A stretch of 64,000 nt of DNA, from assembly GCA_023392635.1 (NCBI GenBank), contig JAEVYS010000006.1, forward strand, positions 1 through 64,000, given 5' to 3'. The DNA is from Actinomycetes bacterium (GTDB taxonomy: Bacteria; Actinomycetota; Actinomycetes; Propionibacteriales; Propionibacteriaceae). The notes beneath the pieces were generated by a model that did no database searches, was not told where the DNA came from, and was given only the letters and a program-made list of their open reading frames with translations. Position numbers and translations under genes: made by a program. Shown here in pieces: positions 1-8,827 of the stretch (its first letter is position 1; every line of letters starts with the position of its first letter).

Positions 1-52
1 CGTGGGGGGGGCGGGACCACACTCGGCCCCCGACAGTGCCGCACTTCCCTGA
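1..52 (+). CDS. Possible 3' end of an upstream gene, partial
   Basis: One frame is open from the window edge to a TGA at 50-52, giving a 16-residue tail rich in Gly, Ala, Pro and Ser. The next gene's ribosome binding site overlaps this stop, which is the spacing expected inside the pilus operon. The missing gene could be another prepilin, but so short a stretch cannot show that. Confidence 0.25.
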   Translation, partial: VGGAGPHSAPDSAALP

Positions 53-65
53 GGAGGTGACTGCA

Positions 66-494
66 GTGACTCCTCGAGCAGGACGCCCCGGGCCAGACGA
101 CGGTCAGGCAGGCGTCAGCGTGGTCGAGATCGTCGTGGCGATGTTCATCCTCGCGCTGACGTCCATCGCCGTGCTCCCGCTGATGATCGGCTCGGTGCAG
201 GCGAGTGTGAGCAACCGCGACTCCGTGGCAGCGAGCAGCCTGGCTGATGCGAGCCTCGCTCGCATCCAGGGGCTCTTCCCGGCGTCGCGCACGACCTCCT
301 GCAGCGAAGTCACCGCACAGGCGGTGACCGGCATCACCGATCCTTCCGGCAGCGGCGCCACGGCCTCCGTGACCGTCGGCACCTGCCCGACCAACTATCC
401 AGGAGCTGTGCTGGTGAGAGTACAGGCGTTCCGACGGGGTTCCGGCGCAGCGGTGGCCGTCCTGGACTCCGCCGTCCTGGTGTCTGCGCCATGA
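66..494 (+). CDS. Type IV prepilin-like (minor pilin) protein
   Basis: This 142-residue protein has a type III signal sequence: a polar leader, then GQAG|VSVVEIVVAM with Gly at -1 and Glu at +5, followed by a hydrophobic helix. That is the substrate of prepilin peptidase PilD, and the mature helix packs into a pilus or pseudopilus core. The rest is a small domain with a Cys pair (TSCSEV and GTCPTN) that could form a disulfide. I chose GTG 66 because GAGGAGG at 51-57 sits about eight bases upstream; an earlier GTG at 36 lacks a site. It overlaps the next gene by four bases (ATGA). The position first in a series of prepilin genes suggests a minor, priming pilin of the PilV/GspI kind. Confidence 0.8.
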   Translation: MTPRAGRPGPDDGQAGVSVVEIVVAMFILALTSIAVLPLMIGSVQASVSNRDSVAASSLADASLARIQGLFPASRTTSCSEVTAQAVTGITDPSGSGATASVTVGTCPTNYPGAVLVRVQAFRRGSGAAVAVLDSAVLVSAP

Positions 495-1030
495 GGCGCG
501 TCGCGTCCCGCCCGCTGGGCGAGGACGGAGTGAGCCTGGTCGAGGTCATCCTCTACTCCGGCCTCACGGCTCTCACCCTCACCGTGCTCGGCGGCGTGTT
601 CGCCGCGGGCCTCCAGACTCAGGCGGCTGCCCGCGACCGGGACGCGGCGGCGGGCGCGGCGCAGGTTGCGACGACGTCGCTGCAGGTGGGCATCCACAAC
701 GCCAGCGCTGTCCTCGTGACGGGGAACGTGCTCAAGGCACGGGTCGCCACCGGGACGACGGGGTGGCAGTGCGCCGCCTGGGCCCTCACCCCGGACAACA
801 AGCTCGTCTACCGTGCCGAGGCCGGGCCGATCACGTCCACCGACTACTCGGCATGGACGGTCCTGGTCGCCGGCGCCAGTGGCCGCCTCGGCGGCGGCGC
901 CGCCTTCAGTGGCGATTCCTCGCAGGTCAGCTTCTCCCTCGGGCTCGGCTCGGGCGCGGCGACCGTTCCCGTCGCAGGCGTGGCCGTGCCGGGCGCCTAC
1001 GGACCGGGGAGTCCGGTCGCATGCTGGTGA
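491..1030 (+). CDS. Minor type IV prepilin, PilW/GspJ-like
   Basis: This is a 179-residue prepilin. Near the N terminus the motif GEDG|VSLVEVILYSG gives Gly at -1 and Glu at +5, followed by a hydrophobic segment to about residue 45. The globular part contains two Cys (GWQCAAW and the C-terminal CW) that may be disulfide bonded. The ATG overlaps the preceding stop, so translation is probably coupled. Size and position between a PilV-like and a PilX-like gene suggest a PilW/GspJ role in the minor-pilin tip complex; that assignment is inferred from order, not from a diagnostic motif. Confidence 0.75.
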   Translation: MRRVASRPLGEDGVSLVEVILYSGLTALTLTVLGGVFAAGLQTQAAARDRDAAAGAAQVATTSLQVGIHNASAVLVTGNVLKARVATGTTGWQCAAWALTPDNKLVYRAEAGPITSTDYSAWTVLVAGASGRLGGGAAFSGDSSQVSFSLGLGSGAATVPVAGVAVPGAYGPGSPVACW

Positions 1031-3318
1031 GACGGAGGGACCCCGACGACGACGGCTCCGCAATGGTGTCCGTCGTCGTGATGATGCTGGTGCTCACTCT
1101 GTTCGCGATGACCCTCGCCGCGCTGGTGGCCAACACCGGATCCGGCCTGGCCGCCGGCCGGAGCACCGCCCGGGCACGGGCTGCAGCCGACGCGGGCGTC
1201 GTCGCCGCGCTCGCGGCGTTCCAGCGGGCGAAGACCTGCCCCGGAACCGTCTCGTCGGCCACCGCCCCGCTCTACACGGTCAGCTGCACCACGAACGCCG
1301 GCGCCGTCACCCTCACCTCGACCGGGTCCTCGCCGGACGGCCGCCAGGTCAGGGTCCAGGCCGTCTACAGCTACACCACAGCGCAGTCCTACGAGGCGGC
1401 GGTGGGCCAGCTCACCTTCTTCTCCTCCACCGGCACCCTCCCGCCCAACGTGGTCCGGTCGAGCACGTCGGACCCCGCGAAGGTCCTGGTCATCGGTGGC
1501 AGCTTCACCTGCAACAGCTCGATGGCAGCGAATGTGGTCGTCGATGGTGACTTCTCCGCCGCATACGGCTGCGCGGTCGCCGGATGGGTGAAGACGAACG
1601 GCAGTGCAACCCTGTTCGGGGGCAGCTCGGTGGGCAAGGACGTCACCGCCGCCGGCTCCGTGGCGCTCAACAGCGTGAGCTCTGTCGGGGGCGGCGTGGT
1701 GGCCGGGGGCAGCGTCACGCTGTACGGCGGCAGCACCGTGACCAAGGACGTCATCTCCGGCGGACGCCTCAGCCTCTCGAGCGGCAGCGTGGTCGGCGGG
1801 AACGCGACCTGCTCGGGGTACGCCGACCTCAACGGGAGCGCGCGGGTCGCCGGAGACCTGCAGGCCGGTGGCTACGCCGATCTCGAGACCAACGCCGCTG
1901 TCGGCGGCAACCTCACGTCGGTGGACTACGCGGACGTCGAAGGCACGGTGACGGGTTCGCTCGTCGCCGGCGGCCCCGTCGTGACCGGCGACAGTTCCAG
2001 CATCGGCGGCTCGGTCACCGCGGCGGGCACCGACCGCACCTGGATCCATGGGTCGGTCGGTCAGGGAGTCGTCGCGGCCGGTCCGGTCACGGTGCACTAC
2101 AACAGCGTCGTCGGCGGGGACCTGGTCGCGGTCGCGAGCGGGACGACCTCTGTCTACGGCACCGTCCGCGGCGATCTCACCGTCGGCGGCGCCGTGTACG
2201 TCGATTACGGCGGCAGTGTCAATGGCGACGCCAGCGCGGCCGGATCCGACGGCACGACGATCTATGGAAAGGTCCTCGGAACCCTCAAGGCCGGCGGGAC
2301 CGTCTTCCTCAACTACGGGGCGGTCGTCTCCGGGGCGGCGACCGCTGCCGGCACGGGCAACACGTCCGTCTACGGACGGTTCGGCAGCAGCCTGAAGGTG
2401 GCGGGCACGGTGAGCATCGACTACTCCGGCTCCGTGGGCGGCGACGTCTCGAGCTCGGGCTCGGGCACGGACAACATCTACGGCACGATCTCGGGCGGCC
2501 TCGCCGCGGGCGGCAATGTGTACTTCCCGGCCGGCCGGATCGGCGGGAACGTGACCCAGCCGCCCTCGAGGTCGCTCACTCCGGGGGACGCGAAGTCCCG
2601 GGTCGGCGGCAACGTGACGAGCAAGGCGGCTCCGACGCCTCCGGGGCCGCCTGCCGCGCCGGCGCCCGCGCTGAGGGTGCCGCAGATCAGCGTCGCCGAG
2701 CCGCAGGCGCCGACCCTGCCGTCCTGGCAGGACTACGGGTATTCCAGCGCCGACTGGCCCGGCTACACACCCCAGGCCCTGGCCAGGTCGAGCACCTGGT
2801 GCGCCGCGCGGAACTGGGCCACCTACCTCGGCACCTTCACCTCGCCGACCATCCTCGACGCGACCGCCTGCAGCGGCGGCTTCTCCTCCCACCCGACCTC
2901 GGCGACGACCGTGACGATCAGCACCGACGTCGTGGTCGTCGCCTCCGAACTCGACCTGCAGTTCGTCACGTTCAAGGCGGCGACGGGCACGTCCCCGAGG
3001 CTGTGGTTCGTCGTGCCGTCGGCGAGCCATTCGGTGAAGCCGTACCCGGGCGTCATGCCGGGCTCGGGCGACATCAACCTGGACTCGACCACCATGACGC
3101 TGCCGACGATGCTCTACACGCCCGGAGGCATCACCTACCACGCGAGCACGTTCACCGGCTCGATGTACGCGACCCGGATCACCCTGGACTTCACGTCCCC
3201 GGGCGACATCACGGCCGACGCACTCCCCTTCCCGGTCGCGCTGGGCGACGCGGCGCCGTCGACCGGCCCGTCCGGGGTGTTCAGCGTGTCCCGGATCTCG
3301 CAGAGGGAGCTGGGATGA
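1021..3318 (+). CDS. PilX-like prepilin fused to a bactofilin-like beta-solenoid
   Basis: This 765-residue protein starts like PilX/GspK: a short acidic leader (DPDDDGSAM), then a hydrophobic helix (VSVVVMMLVLTLFAMTLAAL), but without a clear Gly|x4-Glu site. Residues from about 180 to 511 are Gly/Val/Ser repeats of the type GGDLxAxG and GGSVTxxG, typical of the polymer-forming (bactofilin-like) right-handed beta-solenoid. Four clear 36-37-residue tandem units lie at about 375-511. A Pro-rich linker (about 535-570) leads to a C-terminal domain with two Cys (STWCAARNW, ATACSGG). ATG 1021 overlaps the previous gene by ten bases; the open frame upstream is a shadow. PilX/GspK proteins are usually 150-350 residues, so this is a large adhesin-sized tip candidate. 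Confidence 0.75.
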   Translation: MLVRRRDPDDDGSAMVSVVVMMLVLTLFAMTLAALVANTGSGLAAGRSTARARAAADAGVVAALAAFQRAKTCPGTVSSATAPLYTVSCTTNAGAVTLTSTGSSPDGRQVRVQAVYSYTTAQSYEAAVGQLTFFSSTGTLPPNVVRSSTSDPAKVLVIGGSFTCNSSMAANVVVDGDFSAAYGCAVAGWVKTNGSATLFGGSSVGKDVTAAGSVALNSVSSVGGGVVAGGSVTLYGGSTVTKDVISGGRLSLSSGSVVGGNATCSGYADLNGSARVAGDLQAGGYADLETNAAVGGNLTSVDYADVEGTVTGSLVAGGPVVTGDSSSIGGSVTAAGTDRTWIHGSVGQGVVAAGPVTVHYNSVVGGDLVAVASGTTSVYGTVRGDLTVGGAVYVDYGGSVNGDASAAGSDGTTIYGKVLGTLKAGGTVFLNYGAVVSGAATAAGTGNTSVYGRFGSSLKVAGTVSIDYSGSVGGDVSSSGSGTDNIYGTISGGLAAGGNVYFPAGRIGGNVTQPPSRSLTPGDAKSRVGGNVTSKAAPTPPGPPAAPAPALRVPQISVAEPQAPTLPSWQDYGYSSADWPGYTPQALARSSTWCAARNWATYLGTFTSPTILDATACSGGFSSHPTSATTVTISTDVVVVASELDLQFVTFKAATGTSPRLWFVVPSASHSVKPYPGVMPGSGDINLDSTTMTLPTMLYTPGGITYHASTFTGSMYATRITLDFTSPGDITADALPFPVALGDAAPSTGPSGVFSVSRISQRELG
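2038..2553 (+). repeat. In-frame tandem repeats of the beta-solenoid
   Basis: The DNA encodes successive units of 36-37 residues beginning TTSVYG, TTIYGK, TSVYGR and DNIYGT, each followed by a GG(T/A)V strand and a VxGxxSxxG turn. An earlier diverged unit begins at TWIHG. The DNA repeats are imperfect, so slippage changes in copy number are possible but not obviously recent. Confidence 0.7.
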
Positions 3319-4136
3319 CCGGCATGTACGCGCTGGTGGCCGGGATCCTCGGGCTGACCCTCGGCTCGTTCGCCAACGTCGTGGCGTACCGCGTTCCCGC
3401 CGGGATCTCCCTGCTGCGGCGCAGCCGGTGCCCGTCCTGCGGCGCGTTGATCGAGCTGTCCCGCAACATCCCGGTGCTCAGCTGGCTCATGCTCACAGGG
3501 CGGTGCGAGCACTGCCAGGTCCGGATCCCGCTCCGGTATCCGGCGGTGGAGGCACTGACCGGCGCTGCCTTCGCCGGCCTTGTCCTGCTGGTCACGGACG
3601 GGTGGGGGCTCTCGGGGCTCGCCGCTGTCCTGGTCTGGACGGCGTTCGCCTCGTTCGTGGTCGTCACCTCGGTGCTGGTGCAGATCGACCTCGCCACGCG
3701 CCGCCTTCCCGATCCGATCGTCAGAACGGGCTACCTGCTCGCGCTCGTGCCGTTGGCACTCGCCGGCATCGTCGACGGCGACGCGGCGTCGATCCTGAGG
3801 GCGTTGGCCGGGATGGCGGCCATGTACCTCGCGTACTGGCTCATCCGCGCTGCCCGCCCGGGCGGACTGGGGGGCGGCGACGTCAAGCTCGCGGGACTGG
3901 CCGGGATCTACCTCGGCTGGCTCGGTTGGGGCGCCCTCGCGGTGGGATGGCTCGGTGGCTTCCTCCTCGGTGGCGCCTTCGCCGTCGCGCTGCTCGCCAC
4001 GCGCCGGGTGACCCGCGGCAGCGCCCTGGCCTTCGGCCCCTGGCTGCTTGCCGGAGCCTGGGTGGGCATCTGGTTCGGCAACTCCGTGTGGGCGGCCTAC
4101 GCCGCGATGTGCGGCCTGATCTTCGTGAAGGGATGA
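3315..4136 (+). CDS. pilD: Prepilin peptidase (leader peptidase and N-methyltransferase)
   Basis: PilD cleaves the type III leader of prepilins on the cytoplasmic face and methylates the new N terminus. The 273-residue product has the expected layout: an N-terminal A24_N domain with a four-Cys zinc site (CPSC at 39-42 and CEHC at 64-67), then membrane helices with the two catalytic aspartates, D125 in QIDLATRRLPD and D189 in GLGGGDVKLAG (GxGD-type aspartyl protease). ATG 3315 overlaps the preceding stop (ATGA). It sits directly behind three prepilin-like genes, which are probably its substrates. Confidence 0.93.
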   Translation: MTGMYALVAGILGLTLGSFANVVAYRVPAGISLLRRSRCPSCGALIELSRNIPVLSWLMLTGRCEHCQVRIPLRYPAVEALTGAAFAGLVLLVTDGWGLSGLAAVLVWTAFASFVVVTSVLVQIDLATRRLPDPIVRTGYLLALVPLALAGIVDGDAASILRALAGMAAMYLAYWLIRAARPGGLGGGDVKLAGLAGIYLGWLGWGALAVGWLGGFLLGGAFAVALLATRRVTRGSALAFGPWLLAGAWVGIWFGNSVWAAYAAMCGLIFVKG

Positions 4137-4140
4137 CAGC

Positions 4141-5136
4141 ATGGCCAGCAGGGTGATCGGGGTCGAGATCGCGGAGGAGAGCATCCGCGCGGTCGAAGTG
4201 CGGGCCGGCCGAAGTCCGCTGCTCGTGGCGGCCGGGGAGGTGCTGCTGCCCCCGGGAGCGGCCCGCGACTCGGAGGTGCTCGACACCGAGGCGGTCGTGC
4301 TGGCACTCAATCAGCTCTGGGCACAGGCGGGATTCCGCCAGCGCAATGTCGTGCTCTCGGTGGCCAACCGGCGACTGCTCGTCCGCGAGTACACCGCACC
4401 CAATCTTCCCAGGGCCCAGTTGATGGCCGCCCTGCCGTACGAGGTGCAGGATCTCCTGCCGGTGCCGGCCGACCGTGCGGTCATCGACTTCTACCCCCTC
4501 AGCGTGGAGAACCGCTCCGCCCACGGACTCCTCGTCGCCGGGGCCGCAGACGGCATCGAGGGCCTCATCGCCGCCCTCAGGGCCGCGCGCATCCGCGTGG
4601 ACGCGGTGGACTTCCTGCCGTTCGGACTGGCCCGGTCGCTGGCGAGGATCGTCCCCAGGGGTTCGGGCCCGATGGCTGTCGCTGCGGTCGGTGAGCACAC
4701 GACGAGCTTCACGGTGGTGACCGACGGCATCCCCGGCTACGTCCGCATCGTGCCGGTGGACGTGCTCGCGGGCCTGCACGCACTCATGGCCAGTGCGGGC
4801 GAGTTCGGCGACGGGGGTCCGTCCGGGACGGCCGGACGCGGGCTGCCCGGGTCGCCGCCGTTCGACTCCTCCCTCGACGAGCTGGTGGGACGCATCCGCG
4901 AGACCATCCAGTTCTGCCGCCGCGGTGGGACCGCGGGCGCGCCACGGGCGTTGTTCGTGACCGGAGCCCTCGCGACGGTGCCGGAGGTCCAGGCCGCACT
5001 CAGCGAGGGCATCGACCTGGACGTCCACCTGCTCCTGCCCGGCGACATCGTGCCGTCCGCGCGACGACTCGCCGGCTTCGAACTCCCGAGCAGCCTGGTC
5101 GGCGCGCTCGGCGTGACCCTGGGGGTGACCAAGTGA
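4141..5136 (+). CDS. pilM: Type IV pilus assembly protein PilM
   Basis: PilM is an actin-like cytoplasmic ATP-binding protein that recruits the N terminus of PilN and links the inner-membrane PilNO ring to the motor. The 331-residue sequence opens with the phosphate-1 type strand VIGVEIAEESIRAVEV, continues with an LPYEVQDLLPVP segment typical of PilM, and ends with a LVGALGVTLG helix as in the ASKHA fold. No signal or membrane helix is seen. The gene lies four bases after pilD, and its stop overlaps the pilN start, giving the conserved order M-N-O. Confidence 0.88.
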   Translation: MASRVIGVEIAEESIRAVEVRAGRSPLLVAAGEVLLPPGAARDSEVLDTEAVVLALNQLWAQAGFRQRNVVLSVANRRLLVREYTAPNLPRAQLMAALPYEVQDLLPVPADRAVIDFYPLSVENRSAHGLLVAGAADGIEGLIAALRAARIRVDAVDFLPFGLARSLARIVPRGSGPMAVAAVGEHTTSFTVVTDGIPGYVRIVPVDVLAGLHALMASAGEFGDGGPSGTAGRGLPGSPPFDSSLDELVGRIRETIQFCRRGGTAGAPRALFVTGALATVPEVQAALSEGIDLDVHLLLPGDIVPSARRLAGFELPSSLVGALGVTLGVTK

Positions 5137-5798
5137 TGAAGCTCAGACGTCGCAGCAGGGGGTCGGAGGTGGGGGCCGGCGGGATTCCCCGGGTCAACCT
5201 GCTGCCGCGGAACGAACTCGAGTCCCGAGGACGCCAGGCGCTGCGCCAGGCCTGGCTGAAGGTGTTCGTGACGGCGTTCCTGCTCGTGGCGATGGCCGCT
5301 GTCGTCGGCCTCAGCTGGACGGATCGGGCCCACACCGAGTTGGGCGCCGTGGCCAGGGACGCGACCGAACTCCAGGCCGAGTTGTCCCGCTACGCCGAGG
5401 GGATCGCGGTGCGATCGGAGGTGAAGGACCTCGAAGGGCTGCGTGCCCAGGCGGGCTGCAACGACCTGGAGTGGGCCCGGCTGGTCACGCAGGTCAGGTC
5501 CGCCCTCGCTCCCGGGGTCCGCCTGGTCGGGTTCAAGCTCGTCCCCGGCGCGGCGCCCGTCGCCGGGGCCGACCCCCGGCTCGCCGTCGGCCTCGCCGGG
5601 ACACTCACCTTCTCAGCCGCATCGAGCTCGGCGCAGGCCGACACGATCTCGCGACTGCGGGAGGTCGAGGGCTTCCTCAGTGTCGACGCCGGCCAGCTCG
5701 CGTCCAACGGCCGGGGGCACGGCTTCACCTTCGTGACGACGTTCAAGGCCGACCAGACGCGCTACACCGGCCGGTTCGCGCAGGAAGGCGGCAAGTGA
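5136..5798 (+). CDS. pilN: Type IV pilus assembly protein PilN
   Basis: PilN is a bitopic inner-membrane protein; its cytoplasmic VNLLP peptide binds PilM and its outer part dimerises with PilO. The motif PRVNLLPRNELESR is present near residue 22, followed by one membrane helix (VFVTAFLLVAMAAVVGLSW), a coiled-coil-like stretch, and a ferredoxin-like domain ending in a TFVTTF strand. I chose ATG 5136 (TGATG overlap with pilM) over GTG 5133. Length is 220 residues, normal for the family. Confidence 0.88.
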   Translation: MKLRRRSRGSEVGAGGIPRVNLLPRNELESRGRQALRQAWLKVFVTAFLLVAMAAVVGLSWTDRAHTELGAVARDATELQAELSRYAEGIAVRSEVKDLEGLRAQAGCNDLEWARLVTQVRSALAPGVRLVGFKLVPGAAPVAGADPRLAVGLAGTLTFSAASSSAQADTISRLREVEGFLSVDAGQLASNGRGHGFTFVTTFKADQTRYTGRFAQEGGK

Positions 5799-6406
5799 TG
5801 GAGATGTCGAAGCAGATGATCAACGTGATCGGCACCGCTGTGGTCGCCGTGATCACGCTCGGGGGATCGTTGGTGGGCGTCGTCCCGCTCTTCAGCGGGG
5901 CCCAGGCCGCCAGCGCCCAGGCGGTGGCGGGGGCGGAGTCGAACCGGATCACCCGAACCGAACTCGACGAGCTCGCCACCCAGGAGGCGCGGATCAACCA
6001 GTTGCGCATCCACCGCTACGACCTGCGCGGGCAGATCACCGAGGATGAGGAGCTCCGGGACGCCTCCGAACTCGCGTCCTCGGCGGCGAAGGTGTCGGGT
6101 GCACGGATCGTCGCCATCACCTTCGGCGATCGCCGGGCCTTCGCCCCGCCGACGGGCGCCGGTCTCGGCGACGACGGGCAGCCGACGGCGCCCCAATCCC
6201 CCGCCGCGGCTGATCCCGACCAGGTCCAGATCCCGGTGACCTTCGAAGCCGAGGTGTCGAGCACCGGCCAGGCCGCCGCCTTCGTGGACGGCCTGCGGGC
6301 AGGCCCACGGCTGGTGCAGGTCGTGCAGGCCCAGGCGAGCCCGACCAACGACACGGCAAGCTTCACGGTGACCGTGGACGCCCTCATCTTCGCCGCGAGG
6401 AAGTGA
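5798..6406 (+). CDS. pilO: Type IV pilus assembly protein PilO
   Basis: PilO pairs with PilN in the inner-membrane alignment complex. This 202-residue protein has one N-terminal membrane helix (about residues 8-30), then a charged helical region from about 48 to 90 that could form the coiled coil, an Ala/Pro-rich loop, and a C-terminal alpha/beta domain. Sequence conservation of PilO is low, so the name rests on topology, size and position straight after pilN (TGATG overlap). Confidence 0.82.
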   Translation: MEMSKQMINVIGTAVVAVITLGGSLVGVVPLFSGAQAASAQAVAGAESNRITRTELDELATQEARINQLRIHRYDLRGQITEDEELRDASELASSAAKVSGARIVAITFGDRRAFAPPTGAGLGDDGQPTAPQSPAAADPDQVQIPVTFEAEVSSTGQAAAFVDGLRAGPRLVQVVQAQASPTNDTASFTVTVDALIFAARK

Positions 6407-6409
6407 CCG

Positions 6410-7567
6410 ATGTCCACCGCACCCCACCCGCGCACAGCCCGGAACCCGCACTCCCTGGCCGCCCTCGACCCGATCCTCAGGGCGGCCGCGGACCTGGGGG
6501 CCTCGGATCTGCACCTGTCCGCCGGACAGCCCGCTCTGGTGCGGGTGGACGGTGAACTCGCCCCTCTCCCCGGCCAGGCAGGCGACCTCGACCAGGGCTG
6601 GCTCGGCACGGCGGTGGCCGGTCTGCTCGGGTCGCGCCAGCCGGAGTTCGACGCCGAGGGCGAGGCCGACCTCGCGTTCTCGCTGTCGTGGGGCCAGCGG
6701 ATCCGCGTGAACGTCTTCCGTCACTTCGACGGGGTCGCCGCTGCCATCCGCCTGGTCCCGCAGCACATCCCGTCCCTGCTGAGCCTCGGGCTCCCGGAGG
6801 CCGCGGCGCGGCTGCCGTTGCGTCCGCACGGTCTGGTGCTGGTCACCGGTCCGACCGGTTCGGGCAAGTCCACCACGCTGGCGGCGATGATCGAACTGCT
6901 CAACGAGGAGCGAGGGGGGCACATCGTCACCGTGGAGGACCCCATCGAGTACCTCCACGAGTCCCGCCGCTGCCTGGTGCACCAGCGGGAGATCGGGACC
7001 GACTCGCTGTCCTTCGCCTCGGCGCTTCGCCACGCCCTGCGCCAGGATCCCGACGTCCTCATGGTCGGGGAGTTGCGGGACCCGGAGTCGATCGCGATCG
7101 CGCTCACCGCGGCCGAGACCGGCCACCTCGTCCTCGGGACGCTGCACACCCAGGGCGCGGCGAAGTCGCTCGACCGCATCCTCGACTCGTTCCCGGCCAG
7201 CCACCAGAACCAGGTGCGGACGCAGCTGAGCGAGACCCTGCAGGGCGTCGTGAGCCAGGTCCTGCTCCCCCGGAAGGACGGCACCGGGCGGGTGCTTGCC
7301 ACCGAGGTGCTGGTGCACACCGATGCCGTGGCGAACCTGGTGCGGGAGGGACAGCTGGCGCAACTGCAGACCGTCATGCAGACCTCGTCCCGGCTGGGCA
7401 TGCACACCCTCGACCAGAGCCTGCAGAGCCTGGTGCGGCGTGGGCTGGTCACGCCCGAACTGGCTCGCCGACATGCCGCCGATCCGGACGCGGTCGCCGC
7501 CGCGGCCGCGAGCGCGATGTTCGCCGTCGACGCGGCCTGGCCCTCGGACGGGAAGAGGAGCGTGTGA
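6410..7567 (+). CDS. pilT: Type IV pilus retraction ATPase PilT
   Basis: PilT is a hexameric ATPase that drives pilus disassembly and twitching or DNA uptake. The 385-residue protein has the PAS-like N domain (ASDLHLSAGQPALVRVDGEL), Walker A GPTGSGKSTT at about 147, an Asp box in VTVEDPIEYLHE, Walker B LMVGELRDPES near 217, and the His box GHLVLGTLHTQ. The AIRLVP motif of PilT also occurs (AAAIRLVP). There is no MshEN domain and no zinc tetracysteine, which separates it from PilB. It lies three bases after pilO and overlaps pilC. Confidence 0.93.
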   Translation: MSTAPHPRTARNPHSLAALDPILRAAADLGASDLHLSAGQPALVRVDGELAPLPGQAGDLDQGWLGTAVAGLLGSRQPEFDAEGEADLAFSLSWGQRIRVNVFRHFDGVAAAIRLVPQHIPSLLSLGLPEAAARLPLRPHGLVLVTGPTGSGKSTTLAAMIELLNEERGGHIVTVEDPIEYLHESRRCLVHQREIGTDSLSFASALRHALRQDPDVLMVGELRDPESIAIALTAAETGHLVLGTLHTQGAAKSLDRILDSFPASHQNQVRTQLSETLQGVVSQVLLPRKDGTGRVLATEVLVHTDAVANLVREGQLAQLQTVMQTSSRLGMHTLDQSLQSLVRRGLVTPELARRHAADPDAVAAAAASAMFAVDAAWPSDGKRSV

Positions 7568-8805
7568 TGGCGCCACCCAGGACCGAGTCCTTCAGCTACC
7601 ACGCGGTGGATCGCGGGACGGGCACGTCGGTGCGAGGCACCCTGCAGGCCACGAGCGAGACGGCCGTCGTCGCCAAGCTGCACGCCCAGAGCCTCATACC
7701 ACTGGAGGTTCGTCCTGTCGCGGCGTCGGGGGTGCGGCAACTGACCGCGCTGTTCGACCGCCATCGCCGGGTGAGGGTGAAGCCGCTGGCCCTGTTCGCC
7801 CGCCAACTGTCCAACCTGGTCAATGCGGGCCTGCCCCTGATGCGGGCCCTCGTGGTCCTCGTCGACCAGACCGAGGACGCCGCCCTGCGACTCGCCCTGG
7901 TCGGCGTCCAGGCGGACGTGGAGTCCGGGCTCGCCTTCTCCGCGGCCCTCGCCAAGCAGCCCCGGGCGTTCCCTCCCCTCCTGGTGAGTCTGGTGCGTGT
8001 GGGCGAGGCCGGCGGCTTCCTCGGCGACTCCCTGGAGATGGTCGCCGAGACCTACCAAGCTGACGCCGAACTGCAGGACAAGCTCAGGTCGGCGTCCACC
8101 TATCCGCTCGTGGTCCTGGCGATCGCGATCCTCGCGATGATCGGCATGATCACCTTCATCGTGCCCATGTTCGAGGCCATGTTCGCGTCGCTGGGGGGCG
8201 AGCTGCCGCTCCCGACCAGGCTGCTGGTGCTCACGTCCCGCAACATGACGTGGATCCTGCCCCTGCTCGCCGCGATGATCGCGGCCGGATGGATCTGGTG
8301 GACGCGCAAGCGCCACACCGAACCGGTGCGCAAGATGATCGGGCCGGCCCTGCTGCGGGTACCCGTCTTCGGGAAGCTCGCTAGGAAGACGTCGGTGTCA
8401 CGGTTCGCGCGCAACCTGGCGATGATGCTGAAGGCCGGTGTGCCCCTCCTGCAGGGTCTGGACGCCGTCGCGCGCACGTCCAACAACTGGGCGGTGGAGC
8501 GGGCGATCCTCGACATCCAGGCCTCGGTGCGCCAGGGCCGGTCGTTCGCGAAACCGCTCGCCAAGTCCGGGGTGTTCCCCCCGATGGTCGCGCAGATGGT
8601 GGCCGTCGGCGAGGAGTCGGGAACCCTGCCCGAGATGCTCGCCAGCGTCGCCCGGATCTACGGTGCGGAGGTCAAGGCGGCCACCGAACAGCTCGCCAGC
8701 GTGCTGGAACCGATCCTGATCGTCGTCGTCGGCATCATGATCGGGTCCATGGTGCTGGCGTTGTACATGCCGATCTTCGGCCTGTACTCCCAGCTGTCCG
8801 GGTAG
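7567..8805 (+). CDS. pilC: Type IV pilus inner-membrane platform protein PilC
   Basis: PilC (GspF family) is the polytopic platform on which PilB and PilT act. The 412-residue protein shows two T2SSF domains: the first (about 75-200) includes LFARQLSNLVNAGLPLMRAL, and the second (about 278-400) has the matching FARNLAMMLKAGVPLLQGLD. Two strong hydrophobic regions follow the first domain (LVVLAIAILAMIGMITFIV) and end the protein. The ATG overlaps the pilT stop by one base. It is the last gene of the rightward pilus operon. Confidence 0.93.
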   Translation: MAPPRTESFSYHAVDRGTGTSVRGTLQATSETAVVAKLHAQSLIPLEVRPVAASGVRQLTALFDRHRRVRVKPLALFARQLSNLVNAGLPLMRALVVLVDQTEDAALRLALVGVQADVESGLAFSAALAKQPRAFPPLLVSLVRVGEAGGFLGDSLEMVAETYQADAELQDKLRSASTYPLVVLAIAILAMIGMITFIVPMFEAMFASLGGELPLPTRLLVLTSRNMTWILPLLAAMIAAGWIWWTRKRHTEPVRKMIGPALLRVPVFGKLARKTSVSRFARNLAMMLKAGVPLLQGLDAVARTSNNWAVERAILDIQASVRQGRSFAKPLAKSGVFPPMVAQMVAVGEESGTLPEMLASVARIYGAEVKAATEQLASVLEPILIVVVGIMIGSMVLALYMPIFGLYSQLSG

Positions 8806-8827
8806 TCCGGCCACCGCGTCAGCCGGA
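8806..8827. terminator. Short hairpin between convergent pilC and pilB
   Basis: TCCGGC at 8806-8811 pairs with GCCGGA at 8822-8827 across a ten-base loop. It lies between two convergent genes and overlaps the pilB stop codon. No T-run follows on either strand, so it is at best a weak, bidirectional terminator. Confidence 0.3.

Noticed and set aside
997..3141. A 714-codon minus-strand frame opposite the solenoid gene
   Set aside because: Its low-complexity Arg/Gly/Asp/Ala composition mirrors the Gly/Val/Ser repeats on the other strand, and no ribosome site was seen.
1584..3314. Rightward frame extending the prepilin peptidase upstream through the solenoid gene
   Set aside because: The peptidase family starts at the GSFANVVAYR region; ATG 3315 with an ATGA overlap is the natural start.
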